Shown: piece by piece, positions 42,941 to 54,509 of the stretch
Position numbering within the stretch: position 1 is the first letter of the stretch
Layout of the letters: the number at the start of each line of letters is the position of its first letter
Assembly (NCBI GenBank): GCA_963920575.1
Contig: OY986973.1
Coordinates: 16,788,062-16,852,061 of the forward strand
From: Narthecium ossifragum
Taxonomy: Eukaryota > Streptophyta > Magnoliopsida > Dioscoreales > Nartheciaceae
DNA: 64,000 bases
Direction: 5' to 3'
The notes under the pieces: model-generated
What the model saw: only the letters and a program-made list of their open reading frames with translations
What the model was told of the DNA's origin: nothing
Database searches by the model: none
Position numbers and translations under genes: made by a program

Positions 42941-43207
42941 TGGCCCTGGTTAGGCCCTGAACTCGGATCAGCCCGGTTCAGTAGGGTGAACACCTGGGCC
43001 AGACCGGGCTACGGCCCTGGCAAGTCCGGGCCGGGTCATTTGGGCTTTTTGGACAGACCTAATGCGAATTGAAAGGGGTGGACTGTGTGTCAAAGACCTC
43101 TCAAGATGGCAGTGAGCATTACACATGAGAGGGATGACTACCTTACTGGAAGATAAACATTCTATATGGGGAGTTTTGGTTTATAACTAGTCGCCTATGA
43201 TGGGGTG

Positions 43208-43612
43208 GACTGGAAGCTACTCCTAAACTACTATCTGCTTTATTCATCTAACTCACATCATTGATCATCCATACATCATACCTAGCTATTGAGGTCCTTT
43301 TACAGAGGCATCGACTGAGTCCTAATCCAACTATAAAACCCCCCTGCTTAGTTAACAAGTAATAAGGTTTTCATACTCAAACTCAACTTACTAACTCAAA
43401 TGGACTCTTAATTAATTCCTAACAACTTGTGGTTATCTTGGAAACCAAATAACAAATAGGACTCAATTAAATATAAAAGACTAATGATAAATCCTAATTA
43501 AATACTCTAATTTGAACTATGGAAGTCCAAGTCAAACTAGGAAAGAGGCTAAACCTATTTGGGTTCTCTTCTGGGCGCGGGTCCAGTTGGCCGAGTCGGA
43601 TCGACTCGTATA
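43208..43612 (-). repeat. Truncated Gypsy-1 LTR
   Basis: Matches the last 400 bp (plus-strand sense) of the LTR at 62432-63820, ending CTCGTATAA where that one ends CTCGTATCA. Left part missing. Preceded by 'TTTGGTTTATAACTAGTCGCC' (43175-43205), similar to the start of the LTR at 43869. Confidence 0.8.
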
Positions 43613-43855
43613 AGAGATTGAGTCATACTCGGTTATGTGTAGCTAAAAATGCTTGGGGCATTAAGATACACGTTTCAATTAATTTTTACTTCATCTATAT
43701 GGTTGATGTCTCCTTTATGACCTTAACCGGTTTCTATATTGGAGCTCCCAGTATCTGTGTGCTTTCAGGTCGCATGGCCCATTTTTCCATGTATGAATAT
43801 ATTCTTGAAAAATCCAAGTTCTGTCTATGCTGCTGAATAGATCCGTTTCATCATC
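43613..43855 (+). other. Copia-5 3' non-coding region, upstream copy
   Basis: About 92% similar to 63821-64000 over the overlapping 180 bp. Both begin GAGAT(C/T)GAGTC right after a Gypsy-1 LTR end, so both derive from one and the same Gypsy-1 insertion. Confidence 0.75.
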
Positions 43856-43868
43856 GACAAGTGGGAGA
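43856..43868 (+). other. Polypurine tract before the Copia-5 LTR
   Basis: GACAAGTGGGAGA, of the common Copia form 'AAGTGGGAGA', directly before TGTTGGTTTATAGC. Confidence 0.7.
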
Positions 43869-44221
43869 TGTTGGTTTATAGCTAGTCGCCTATGATGGCT
43901 AAACCCATTGGCTAGACCCACTTAATATTATAACTGAATGGTTTAGAAACGGTTATCAAAACCGTTTGGTTTATACGGTTTGGAAACTGCATGCCAAGAG
44001 AGCTCTCCGTTAGAGAAGAGGACTCGGGGAGAAGAAGGCCAGTGGGAAGACATTGAAGAGGTTCAGTGAAAGAAAAGAAGAACAAGTGGAATTTGGGTTG
44101 TGGATCGACGATCGCTGTTCTTGTTACAACATCGCTTGAATCACGTAAAACAAATAGGAAGATCATAGGCTAATGTGTAAGTTCTCATCATCGCTGCAAT
44201 TTCATACATAGAATTTCAACA
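43869..44221 (+). repeat. LTR of Copia-5
   Basis: 353 bp, TGTTGGTTTATAGC...TTTCAACA, with a PPT on its left and a PBS on its right (TTGGTATCATAGCC, 44222-44235). An LTR between 3' and 5' internal sequences indicates a tandem arrangement. Assignment to the gag-pol at 47718 is inferred from order and orientation. Confidence 0.7.
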
Positions 44222-44235
44222 TTGGTATCATAGCC

Positions 44236-45361
44236 AAATTAGATCTGTTTTCGTGTTTTGGTGATGTTTTTTCTCCTCTCCATTGATGTCAAATTCGATC
44301 GGTGGCAAGAAGGAGAATTGGACTTTAGGATAGTATACATTCATGGAAGGACTCTGGTTGAAGAAGTTCTTCTTCATCACCGCCTTCATCCTCTGACCCG
44401 GCGTTTTTTTTCCCCAGTGCTGGACCGTGGTCATCCCCTTCTTCCCTTGCCTCCATCGCTGTCGGGTCCTGCCGGTCCGATCTTCGTTCCTTTGGGGGCG
44501 AGAGAGGAGGCGACAGAGAGTGTGGAGATGATGGTGGTGTCGCCAAGCAAGGGTCACTTGATCTAATGAACTGCTTCGAAGATCTTCAGCATGGCCGCAA
44601 CGTCTGACGTCGATGGAGGCGAGGGCATCACGGTCGGCGTGGATGAGGCGCAAGTTTGCCTCCAGAGACAGGAGCCACCGCCGGATCTCGTCGAGACGGG
44701 GCTCCAGAGACCAGGGCGCGATCGATGTGGCCAGCCCCACCTCGATCTGGGCTAGATTCGCAGGGATTCGACTCCAGTGTCCACCACCGTTCTGGCTCCC
44801 TTCGATCCTAACCTCAATTCCCCTGTCATCGCGTTCATCGTGGAGATCATGCGGAGAGATGTTGAGGCCGAGGTTGGAGCTTCACCCAAGGTTTTACCTT
44901 GGACGTCGAGGCCACGGTTGATGTGGCCGGCGACGGATGCTGGATCTCGACGAGCCATGGCCCGGGAGCCCCCTCACCCAGGCCAGGCCACCTGCTTCTC
45001 CAAACCCCGAATCTCTCCTGGATCGGGATCCTTGAGTTAGAACTAGGAGATTATGACGGTGTCCATATTTAAATGACTGAGTTATGTTTTAGTTTTAATG
45101 CACTCTCTTGTTTGTTGTACTATGTGCTTAGTGTCTAGATAATGAGTGAGTTTTAAGGTTTTGAATCTAACACTCTTAGCTCAACTAGATACTTATACGG
45201 TATTAGCATATAAGATAGAACTACATTATGCTTAATTCCTGATATAAAATGAGTGTCTTGATTAATTATGCCCAATTCTATGTAGTGGAGGATGACAATT
45301 CATTGGAAAATGTGTTGGCCTATAAGATGAAAGATGGGGACACACTTAGCATACTCACAAT
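44236..45361 (+). other. Copia-5 leader, GC-rich then AT-rich; no clear gene
   Basis: 44240-45040 is GC-rich with overlapping frames on both strands and no domain, like the GC-rich blocks of other elements here. 45040-45360 is AT-rich. No gag start is recognisable near the PBS. Confidence 0.4.
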
Positions 45362-45913
45362 ATGTGGAGAAAGCTCTTCTATCTTTCTATGGATAATGGG
45401 ATTCAGCTACACATAGATCAGAAAATGAAAATCTTGCTTGATTCTCTTTCTGAGTCGTTGGAAGTAGTTTCTAAGGAGCTAAAGAAGCAACTTGGTGGCC
45501 TAGATTTCAACAATATAACTCGAAAGATAGAAGAAGAGATAAAGAGAAATGTTCAAAGGAACATATATCGCTCAACATCTCTTTCATATGCTCATAGTTA
45601 TCAAAGTGCAAGAAGAACAAATCACATTGAAGGCAATTTTCCTTGGATAAGGAAGATGGATGATGTGATATTTAAAAGCTATTTTCGTGACATGATCCTT
45701 GAAGATGTCTATAGTTCTTCTAATGCACTTTTAGCTGAGAATGGAGATGATTTTCTTAGCGAGTTTTCTGATACTGAATCTGATCTCACTAAGCCTCTTA
45801 GTGAGGAATCTGTGAATGAATCAGTTGAGCCTGAACATGATCTTAGACAGATCTCTGAGATTGAGTTTGATGGCACCCCTCCTCCTAAGAATCCAAGCTG
45901 CACTAGGACATAG
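45362..45913 (+). CDS. Hypothetical ORF, 183 codons, coiled-coil and acidic
   Basis: Open without interruption from ATG 45362 to TAG 45911-45913. Residues 20-65 (IDQKMKILLDSLSESLEVVS, then KELKKQLGGLDFN, RKIEEEIKRNVQRNI) look like an amphipathic coiled coil. Residues 125-180 are acidic and S-rich (SEFSDTESDLTKPLSEESVN). No zinc knuckle, signal peptide or membrane segment. A later in-frame ATG (45392, MDNG) could be the true start. It sits between Copia-5 leader sequence and a PPT-like 'TTAAGTGGGAATATTAGG' at about 46035, so it is more likely an element-borne ORF (gag-like or an extra ORF) than a host gene. I do not recognise the family. Confidence 0.4.
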   Translation: MWRKLFYLSMDNGIQLHIDQKMKILLDSLSESLEVVSKELKKQLGGLDFNNITRKIEEEIKRNVQRNIYRSTSLSYAHSYQSARRTNHIEGNFPWIRKMDDVIFKSYFRDMILEDVYSSSNALLAENGDDFLSEFSDTESDLTKPLSEESVNESVEPEHDLRQISEIEFDGTPPPKNPSCTRT

Positions 45914-46173
45914 ATTGATCTGAGTCACTTGTTGTATTTGTGAATACTATCTTTATGCTCGTTGTATATGTAAATATCATGTTAATTAAGGAAGCTTTAT
46001 TTAATTTTATTGTATGTGAGCATGATATCATATTTTATTAAGTGGGAATATTAGGTTTGAAATTTCATTTTCACCTAATAGTTGAACTCTTGCGCAATTA
46101 AGGACTAAGTATTAATAGTTAGGTATATAGGAATTGATAGAATGTTATAAATATTCTTTTTCGTTACTACTAC
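45914..46173 (+). other. Non-coding, PPT-like site and possible LTR start
   Basis: 'AAGTGGGAATATTAGGTTTG' at about 46037 looks like a Copia PPT followed by an LTR start; a TATA-like TTATAAATA lies at 46147. The solo LTR inserts shortly after. Continuation would be 47611-47717. Confidence 0.4.
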
Positions 46174-47610
46174 TGATGTCACTCAAATGTGTCTCGCACA
46201 GCGGTCGCGGTGCAGTACAGTATAAGAGAGGCTGATCCCACAGGGAAACAAAAGAAAGGATCCAGAAACATAGGTAATAATGTATCGAAAACAATTAAGA
46301 GCGTAAAAGTTGTGAAAGTTAGATCGGAGATTTAATGGTAAAATAAACTTAACAAAAGAAATCAGAATTTGGATGAGGCTAGGCTTCTGGAATCCTTCAC
46401 TCGGACTTGGGTTCTTCTCTTATCAATGGTTCATGCAAAACTCAGTCAAGGGATTCACATCCCAATCACCTCGACTCGAAGATATGGAATTATGAATCTG
46501 ATAAAATATAAATGTCTCTTTCTATGTTTCGTTCTTCTCATTGTAACCCTAACTCTGTCCTACCAGAACCTAAGAATACTAGATACCGGCTGTCACTATA
46601 GGCAACGCATAGCAAAAGTTTCACGGGATAAAGCCCTAACCTTGTCTTACTATATCCCTAAGAATACACAATACCAGCTGTCACTACGGGTAATGCATAG
46701 TAAAGATTTCACGAGACCATGTAAGAGAGTGAAGAGAGATAACTTTGGGATCACAATATCATAAAAGAAACATGACTGGATTTATAATAATATTGAACTA
46801 CAAAGCAATCTATAAAGATCCAATACGTATATAGAGTTTAAACAATAAAGATCAAAACATGAACCAATGATAGAGAAAGAAACTCTCGTCCTTGCTTCGT
46901 CATCCATCTGCCACGCCTGAAGATTACTCATCCATGGATGGTGGATTTGGTGTCCTTCCTCCTCCAGAAAAGTCCTCAAAAGCTCTCTTTGAAAAACCCT
47001 AAGTTGCCTATTTATAGCCTCCAAAAGATCCCCACTCGGATTAGATCTTGGCCCTTTATTTTGCTAAGCCGCCATATAATGATTGATCATTTAGGGCAAG
47101 ATGATTGATCATTTCATCCCGTAGAACTGGCTGCGCCCGAGGAAGATTGATAATTTTAACTGAGATGATTGATCATTTGAAACATGGCTCTCTGTCATCT
47201 CTAGGTGAATAAATGATCGATCATCATAGGGGCAGAAGATCGATCATTTGTGCTGCGTATTTTCTCTTTTGCCATTCAGACTGCGCCATTAGTACTAAAA
47301 GTGGCGTAACTTTCTCTAGAAAACTCGGAATCAGAAACCATAAAATTCTTCAGAAACTAGACTTCACGAGCTTTCCAACCATATATGGAATATCATCTGG
47401 TTCTTTATGAACATGTATAGTTTTAATCTTCCAAGTTGACCCATGTAATCTTTTTTGCAACTTTTAGCTCCAATTTCCTGCATTATTCAAACAACTATGT
47501 GAAGCAACATATAAATATAAAAATAGTAATAAAGATGTTGAATAAGGATAATAATCCAGCATATAAAATGATTATAAGACTATTCAGAGTGCCCTTTCAT
47601 GCACTCTTCA
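46174..47610 (-). mobile_element. Gypsy-3 solo LTR
   Basis: TGATGTCACTCAAATGTGTC...CATGCACTCTTCA, 1437 bp. Flanks ACTAC (46169-46173) and ATTAC (47611-47615), a TSD with one mismatch. TATA-like CTATAAATAGG on the minus strand at about 47008-47017. Two-unit leader tandem repeat at 46569-46725. Confidence 0.82.
47080..47250. promoter_or_regulatory. U3 palindrome array, TGATCGATCA type
   Basis: About seven sites, several decayed to TGATTGATCA. About 60 bp from the TATA-like sequence. Decay is consistent with this being an old copy. Confidence 0.55.
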
Positions 47611-47717
47611 ATTACAATTGTTAGATTATTGTTAATTAATTCAAGATATTACTGCAAGATTCTATGAGGATTTTATTGTCCTAGCTCCTTATGTTAATTT
47701 GCTGTCTCTAAATTAGA

Positions 47718-48560
47718 ATGGCTGCAACAAAGGGTATTGCCGCTGATTTGAATCAGGGGGACAAATTGGATGAGAAAAATTATGATATATGGCATAGGAA
47801 AATTCAGTATCTCCTGAAAGAACAGGACATGCTGGAAACAATAACACAAACTATGGCTGAACCTGAGCAAGGCACAACTACTCAGCATCAGCATAATGTA
47901 GAACTCTATCAAGTTTATAGGCGCAAGGATAGAGTTGCTCGCATATTGATGTTGAGTAGCATGAGAAACAACTTGATGCTTCGTTTTGAAAAGCATCATT
48001 CAACCATGGTTGTTTGGGATGTTGTTAAAGTTTAGTATGGAGGAACTGCTACTACTCGACTTTGTCAGTTAACCCTCAATTTCGACAGGTTCAAGAAGCG
48101 CCAGCATCATTCGATGAGACAGCATCTGACGATCATGTCAAATATGATCAGTGAATTGAGGATTGCTGGACATGAAATGACTGACGAGCAACAAGTTCAA
48201 GCAGTAATCCATACTTTGTCTGGTTCTTGGGAACATATGAAGACTAATCTTACTCATAACGACAACATCAAGACTTTTGATGATGTTGCACGTCATGTCG
48301 AGTTAGAAGAAGATCATCTTCATGCTGAGAAACCTATTGATGAAGCTTTTATGACTGAATCCTCATCAAGAAAGGCTTCGGGCTTTAAACGCAAACGAGG
48401 TGAAGGTAAAAATTTCAAAGGTAAAGTGGATGGACTAGGTCCAAAGAATGATAAATGCAAGAGAGGCAAGCGTGGTGGTTAGAAAGACAAGAAGGGCAAG
48501 AATTGTTTTAATTGTGGCAAGCTGGAACACTTCGCTCATTAATGCATTGAGTCGAAGGTA
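47718..48560 (+). pseudogene. Copia-5 gag
   Basis: ATG at 47718 (MAATKGIAADLNQGDKLDEK, NYDIWHRKIQYLLKEQDMLE) is a typical start of one plant Copia gag lineage ('IA.DL..G.KLDG.NYD.WHRKIQYLL'). The capsid part continues after a TAG at 48033 with TRLCQLTLNFDRFKKRQHHS and MRQHLTIMSNMISELRIAGH, through HTLSGSWEHMKTNLTHNDNI and a basic stretch. The zinc knuckle C-F-N-C-G-K-L-E-H-F-A-H-stop-C lies at 48504-48545, its last spacer interrupted by TAA. Three stops in all, almost no frameshifts: a fairly young pseudogene. It would package element RNA into particles. Confidence 0.9.
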
Positions 48561-50212
48561 CTATATGCTATACCAACTCCCTCTAACTTAGCTGTTAGTA
48601 GTTATTTGATGTTTGCTGAAACTGTTCCTTTCTAGACTGTAGACTCAGCAACAACAGACCATATAGCAAGGGATAGAACCACTTTCATGGAATTTCGTCG
48701 ATTACCGAAGGGAAGTAGACGCATATACATGGGGAATGATGCTTCCGCTGAAGTGCTTGGAATCGGAACCTACAAGCTAGTGTTGCGGGGTGGTCACACT
48801 CTATATCTTCAGGATGTGCTTTACGCTCTGGAAGTTCGACGAAATTTAGTTTCTGTACTTGTTCTTCTGAATTTAGGATTTCGTGTTGTGTTTGTGAAAA
48901 ACTGTGTTAAGGTGTTTCTAGACAATGTTTACTATGATTGTAGCTATGTATTAGATGGTTTTGTGGTGATGGACATCATACCTGTTGATATAATTGACAA
49001 TGCTACCGTTTATGCTATTGGTAATTCTAATATTGTTGTCGATGATAATCTTTTATGGCATGCTAGATTAGGACATATTGGGCAATGTAGACTTAATAGG
49101 TTGGCTAGAGAAGGCCTATTAGGCTCACTAGCTAAAGTTGATTTACCAACTTGTGAGCATTGTCTTGCTGGAAAATCAACAAGGTTACCATTTGGCAAAG
49201 CCAAAAGAGCCACAACACCATTGCAATTAATCCATTCTGACATATGTGGCCCAATGAACGTGAGGGCTAGGCATGGAGCCTTCTATTTCTTCACATTTAT
49301 AGATGATATCACATGATTTGGACATGTTTATTTGATCTCTCATAAGTCTGAAGCATTAGATTGCTTCATTTGTTATACTAAATTGGTTGAGAATCAGTTA
49401 AACACATATATCAAGTCTCTTAGGACTGATCGAGGTCGTGAATATCTATATGATTAATTTAAATGTTTTTGTCATGAAAAGGGCATAGCTAGACAACTAA
49501 CTATTCCTTATACTCAACAACAAAATGGAGTAGCAGAAAGAAGGAACAGAACCCTATTAGACATGGTTAGGTCAATGATGGGACAAACTAATTTGCCTAT
49601 TTCCTTTTGGGGAGATGCATTAGTAACTGCTGCTTATATGCTTAATCGCGTGCCCTCTAAAACTGTATCCTCCACCCCATATAAATTATGGAATGGTGAA
49701 AAACCGAATTTAGGTAATTTGCATCCTTGGGGTTGTGCAGCTTATGTACACATAATTTCTCACCAATATGGAAAACTTGGTCCTAGGGGGAAGAAGTGTA
49801 TCTTTATAAGATACTCAGATCATTCCAAAGGATTTGTGTTTCTGGGTGAAGAAAATGATGGGAGAGTTACAGAAATTGAGTCACGAGATGTTATTTTCCT
49901 AGAAGAGGAATTCCCTAAACGAGGAGAGATTATTGAGAATTTTCATCTTTATGAAGTAGAGGATCTAACTGATAAAGCACCCAACCGAATAGTTGAGGAA
50001 AAAATTCCTGAACAAGTAGCGGTTAGAAAGAGCAATGATATCACTCCTATGGAGCATGATCATGATCAATCTCAACCTCGTAGGAGTATCCGTGAAAGAA
50101 TTCCTCATCGTCGATTTGAGATTGAGGGGGAAGCTTTTATGGTTGCTCCACAGGATGAAGATGAACCTAAGACTGTTCAAGCTGCTCTTTCGAGTCCTAA
50201 AGTTGGGGAATA
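48561..50212 (+). pseudogene. Copia-5 protease and integrase
   Basis: Protease: TVDSATTDHIA at about 48640, where the usual 'LDSGATDH' has A in place of G in the active-site triad, so it is probably inactive; AEVLGIGTYKLVLRGG follows. Integrase zinc domain: LLWHARLGHIGQC ... CEHCLAGK (HHCC, about 49050-49180). Catalytic core: first D in HSDICGPMNV (about 49225), second D in LRTDRGREY (about 49423), E in NGVAERRNRT (about 49533); all three acidic residues are kept. Stops at about 49315 and 49456. C-terminal part continues as an open frame 49563-50213 (WGDALVTAAYMLNRVPSKTV; GCAAYVHII) and ends with a frameshift at about 50205. Order gag-PR-IN-RT-RH is that of Ty1/Copia. Confidence 0.92.
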
Positions 50213-51680
50213 AAGCTATGGGGGAGGAAATGGAGTTTATGAAAACCAATCAAGTTTGGGAATTAGTGGACTTATCGCCAAGACGTATATCAATTGGGAA
50301 CAAATGGGTTCTAAAGATTAAACGAAAGGCGGATGGGATTATTGATAAATACAAGGCTCGACTAGTGGCCAAAGACTATACCCAAAAAGTGGGAATTGAT
50401 TATGAAGAAACATTCTCACCCAGAAGTAAAGTTTGCTTCAATTCGCTTCATCTTAGCCATTGTCACACAAATGGACTTAGACCTTTACCAAATGGACATT
50501 AAAACTGCATTTCTCAATGGAGAACTAGATGAAGAGATATATATGGATCAACCTATAGGTTTTGAATCCAAAGGTAATGAGCGCGAAGAATGCAAGCTTA
50601 AAAGATCCATATATGGTCTTAAACAAGCATCTAGACAATGGAACCACAAATTCCATCAAGCTATTATAATGGATAAGTGTGCAATGATGGAAGAGGACCA
50701 TTGTGGATATGTGAAACGTTCAAATAATGGTTTTGTTATTCTATCCTTATATGTTGATGATATTTTATTGGCTGGAAATGATAAGGAATTGATTGAAAAT
50801 ACTAAGAAGTGGTTATCACCAAATTTTGAGATGAAAGACATGGGTGAAGCTAGCTTTGTGTTGGGTGTGAAAATTCTAAGGGATCGCTCTAGAAGGCTCT
50901 TGGGTTTATCTCAAGAGACTTATATCAAAAAGTTGTTAGAGTGTTTTCACATGCACAACTGTAAGCCGATGGACACACCAGTTGAAAGAAACTCGAGTTT
51001 AAGTATAGACATGTGTCCTATGACTCCAGAAGAAAAACAAAAAATGTCTAATGTACCTTATTCCAGTGTTGTCAGTAGTTTGATGTATGCAATGATGTGC
51101 ACACGTCCCGACATATGCCACGATGTTGGCATGGTAAGCAGATATCAGTCAAATCCAGGAATTAAGCATTGGAAGGCAGTCAAGAGAATTTTGCGCTATC
51201 TAAGAGGAACGTTGGATTTTTTGTTGTGTTATCAAGGAAAGGATTTGCGCTTAGTTGGTTATACTGATGCCGATTGGGGTGGTGACATAGATGAGCGCAA
51301 ATCAACTTCAGGATATGTATTCTTGTTGAATGGTTGTGCAATATCATAGAGTAGCAAGAAACAATCATGTATTGTCTTGTCTACCATAGCATGTTCCTCT
51401 GCTATACAAGAAGCGGTTTGGTTAAAAAGGTTCCTACAACATTTGGAAATTGTCAAATCAGCATCAGAACCAGTGACAATTTTCTAAGGATCCTAAGTAT
51501 CATGGAAAAACCAAACATATTCAAATTAGATATCATTATGTTAGAGACATGATTATACAAAAGAAGGTGATCCTGAAACACATTTCTACAAAAAATATGG
51601 TTGCCAATCCTTTCACCAAGTCAATAGCTAGAGATTCATTTGTTGGACATGTAAAATCTCTAGGCTTGTGTAGAATGTAA
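50213..51680 (+). pseudogene. Copia-5 reverse transcriptase and RNase H
   Basis: Begins KAMGEEMEFMKTNQVWELVD ... GNKWVLKIKRKADGIIDKYK, KARLVAKDYTQKVGIDYEE, one frameshift near 50420, then an open frame to 51349. Conserved RT blocks: MDIKTAFLNGELDEEIYMDQ, SIYGLKQASRQW and the catalytic SLYVDDILLAG (YVDD at 50750-50761). RNase H: YTDADWGGDIDERKSTSGY near 51260-51320, then SSKKQSCIVLST; the usual 'STAEAEY' is damaged. It ends MVANPFTKSIARDSF and a stop at 51678-51680. Apart from one frameshift, a stop at 51347 and a few late lesions, the catalytic residues are intact. This is the only near-complete pol in the window. Confidence 0.93.
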
Positions 51681-52599
51681 ATATTATATGATCTCGTCCA
51701 ATGGTTCACTTGTATTACCTTATAGTTAATTTGAATGAAATTTGTTTTTGCCTTGTGTTGGTAAAATTCATTCAAATTATTTTGGTATTTTACTGTAAGT
51801 GACAGCTAGTACAATTTAATGTTGTATGCCAATAGACGAAGATTGGTTCACTCACACGAACAATCACCTCTAGCGCTTAGAGAGTGAGCAGAGATGAGAT
51901 GATTTGAACTAATTGCTTTGAAAGTGACTTTAGGCGCAGTGGGAGTAAGTTTAGTTTAAATTTAAATCGCCTTGGTTAAAACCAAGATGAGATTCTAATA
52001 GAATCAACATGGATAATATCAAACTATCCATGAGTCTATCAATTGAACCAAGTGTGAAATTTTAATCTGGCGCTGTAGACAGTGAGCAGATAGAAATTTC
52101 AAGTTTGCCGCCCGAGTTGGTTTAGCGACAAGACTAAGACTTATATGGTGTTTATACTTGGGAAGAGCAATGACATAAACTCTTTATCTTAGTAAAAAAA
52201 AAAGAAGCTCCACCGTAGCATGCATTTCATACTGCATGTGCTTGCCGACCTATCAGGAAGTATTGAATGGTTCTCTGTTCCTATACTGTGTGAGTCCTGG
52301 AGATCTTAATTTAGATCTCAAATGTTACCCTTTGTGACTTTTGACTATATCACAAAGTAAAAGAATTAATATTTGCTACTTTAGAGTGTTACCTATGATC
52401 ATGAGTCAATTCGATCTAAAGAAGCACTACTGGGAAAGTGAATTAATTTTGATCCTAATGATATGAGGGCAAAAGAAAGAGCAAATTTAGTTTTACACTT
52501 ATTACTTATATTCTCCGGCCTGACAGTAATGTCACTTGAAAAGGTAGGACATGATTGTGAATATTTGTAATAAGAGAGTAACGAGTATTAGACTTCTAA
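51681..52599 (+). other. Copia-5 3' non-coding region
   Basis: AT-rich, no ORF. Phrases such as 'AGAGTGAGCAGAGATGA' (51884) and 'GACAGTGAGCAGATAGAA' (52078) recur. It is interrupted by Gypsy-1 at 52605 and continues at 63821. Confidence 0.6.
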
Positions 52600-52604
52600 G
52601 GGAT

Positions 52605-54068
52605 TGATACGAGTGGTTTACTCACAATACTCTCGTATCGGATCTCTACTGCTCCAATTGATCAGAATTGAGTCTGATCAGGCTTGATTAGCTGAATCTG
52701 GCAAGCTAGATCAAATCTGGCTTGAGCTGGTTCATATCTGGCTCAAGGAATTGGATCAGGCTTGACTGGATTGGGCTGAATCTAAATTAAGTGGCTGAGT
52801 CAAGTTGACTAAGCTGAGTCTGATTCAGGTTAGAGTTGGATTAAGTGGCTGGTTGAACAGGACAGGATCCAAGGGTTGAGGTTCGCCGGAGTAGTTCGTC
52901 GGCGTCGGGGACACGACGATGTCGGGGACACGACGCCATCGGGGACACGGCGACGTCGGGGACACGACGATGTTCAGGACCTAGGCAGGAGGGGTTGGAG
53001 GTTGATGGCGAAAAGATCCACCGGAGTGGATTTTTCGGGGAAGGTCTAGATCGACGAAATCTAGGATGGCCGGCGGTGGGTTTAGAGGAGATCGGCGTCG
53101 GGGACGACGGCGAGGGCTCTGGGGACGTCGGGAAGTAGAGGGGGAGGGTCGTGGGGAGACGAGGAAGGAGCGGATCTATCGGATCCGATCTTCCAATGGG
53201 TGGCTAGATGCGGTGGATCTGGAAGGGTCGGCGACAGTGAAGCTTGGGAAGGACGGGGATGTCGCATGGAGAAGATGACAGAGGCGGTGGAGAGGTTGGA
53301 CGGGTTCATGAGGACTCAGGGAAGAGGATGGAGGCATTGGTTGGTGACGGGGACGGCCGGAGAAGGCTGGGGAAGGAGGTCGTCGATGATGCTAGGGCTC
53401 GGGAGAGAAGCGAGGATGGGTAAGATGATGCTGAGATGGATGGTGATGAGGAGAGAGAGTAATGATGTGGCGCTGACGTGGTGGAGAGAGAAATACCGGT
53501 GGAGGTGGTGCCGGCTGCGGAGAAGATGACCAGCGGGGAAGAAGGTGGATCGATGGACGTCGATTGAAGAGAACTCTTGGGGAAGAGAACTCAACCTCTG
53601 GATAGTTCCTGATGGAGAACTAACACTTGGATAATCTTAACTTGAGGATTAAACCATTACTCTATGAGAAGCTACTCCTAAACTACTTGCTACTTTATTC
53701 ATCTAATTCACATCATTGATCATCCATATATCATACCTAGCTATTGAGGTCATTTTATAGAGGCCTCGACTGTGTCCTAATCCAACTATAGAACCCTCTT
53801 ACTTAATTAGCAAGTAATAAGGTTTCCATACTCAGACTCAACTTACTAACTCAAATGGACTCTTAATTAATTCCTAATAACTTTTTGTTATCTAGGAAAC
53901 CAAATAACAACTAGGACTCAATTAAATATAAAAGGCTAATGATAAATCATAATTAAATACTTTAGTTTGAACTATGGAAGTCTAAGTCAAACTAGGAAAG
54001 AGGCTAAACCCGTTTGGGTCCTCTTCTGGGTGCGGGTCCAGTTGGTCGAGTCGGATCGACTCGTATCA
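52605..54068 (-). repeat. 3' LTR of Gypsy-1
   Basis: 1464 bp, TGATACGAG...CTCGTATCA (the ends are mutually inverted). 52890-53570 is GC-rich with long open frames on both strands that recur in the other LTR; these are not genes. 52905-52980 has a short 'GTCGGGGACACGACG' tandem repeat absent from the 5' LTR. Confidence 0.82.
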
Positions 54069-54509
54069 TCCCTCCTTTCTTCGGAATTGGCCTTGTCCTC
54101 AAGGCCTGAGTCTGATGGGGGAAGAGAGCTCCACTTTCCTGGACTGGAGTGACTTGGCTGGACCATAATGGAAACTCTGAACCAGGCGACGAGAAACCGG
54201 GTTGATCCCATGACGGGTCCAAGGGTAGCAGTACTAAAGATCCGATGGGTCGTGATGAAGGAGTATCTAGGGGTCGAGCTGATGGTTTAGGTAGCTCCAA
54301 GAATAAGATCTTCCATGGCTCTCCTGGATCATCCTCATCATGTCCCATCAGTAGTGTTACCCATGACCATAGGACGGGATCTGATCTCCATGGTCTGATT
54401 AGCTGTGCATGGACCTGGCTTGTAACTGAGTCAAGCTGGCTTTGGTCCAATCTGAAGTGAAGATGGTTGGACCACGCTTTCGCTGCACTATTCTGGGCTC
54501 GAAGTTGGT
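54069..54509 (-). pseudogene. Gypsy-1 polyprotein C-terminal remnant and PPT
   Basis: On the minus strand, the frame ending at the LTR reads PPSDSGLEDKANSEERRDD (54120-54068), matching the chromovirus polyprotein end '..P.L.LEDK....G.R.', which overlaps the PPT. PPT GAAGAAAGGAGGGA is at 54069-54082. Upstream, a second frame (PKPSARPLDTPSSRPIGSLV) reads like the proline-rich region before a chromodomain, but the chromodomain itself is not recognisable. Frameshifted and truncated by the Gypsy-3 insertion. Confidence 0.6.

Larger units (their letters stand above)
41841..43061. mobile_element. hAT-like element carrying captured host sequence (Pack-type)
   Basis: Ends TAGGGGTGACC and (reverse complement) TAGGTCTGTCC; 8-bp TSD ATGCCAAT at 41833-41840 and ATGCGAAT at 43062-43069, one mismatch. 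It interrupts the LINE reading frame exactly between the TSD copies. Subterminal regions are rich in GGGCCGGGCC (41855-42005, 42950-43040). The interior contains an NCS1 transporter fragment and other GC-rich sequence. No transposase. Confidence 0.78.
41690..43175 (+). pseudogene. LINE RT C-terminal fragment, split by a hAT element
   Basis: Two pieces, 41690-41840 and 43070-43175. The first reads FLHSIPFYTMLTNTIREAIL, FVFMNFLWTRKRS and VVWKEVCMPIRG. The second resumes at once with GGLCVKDLSRWQ, HMRGMTTLLEDKHSIWGVLV. Together they match the conserved post-catalytic region of plant L1-like ORF2 ('NFLW.......V.W..VC.PK..GGLG...L...N.A......R........LW'). Frame damage is light. It stops near 43175, where a LTR-like sequence begins. 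Not contiguous with the LINE fragment at 19219, which covers an earlier part of ORF2. Confidence 0.8.
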
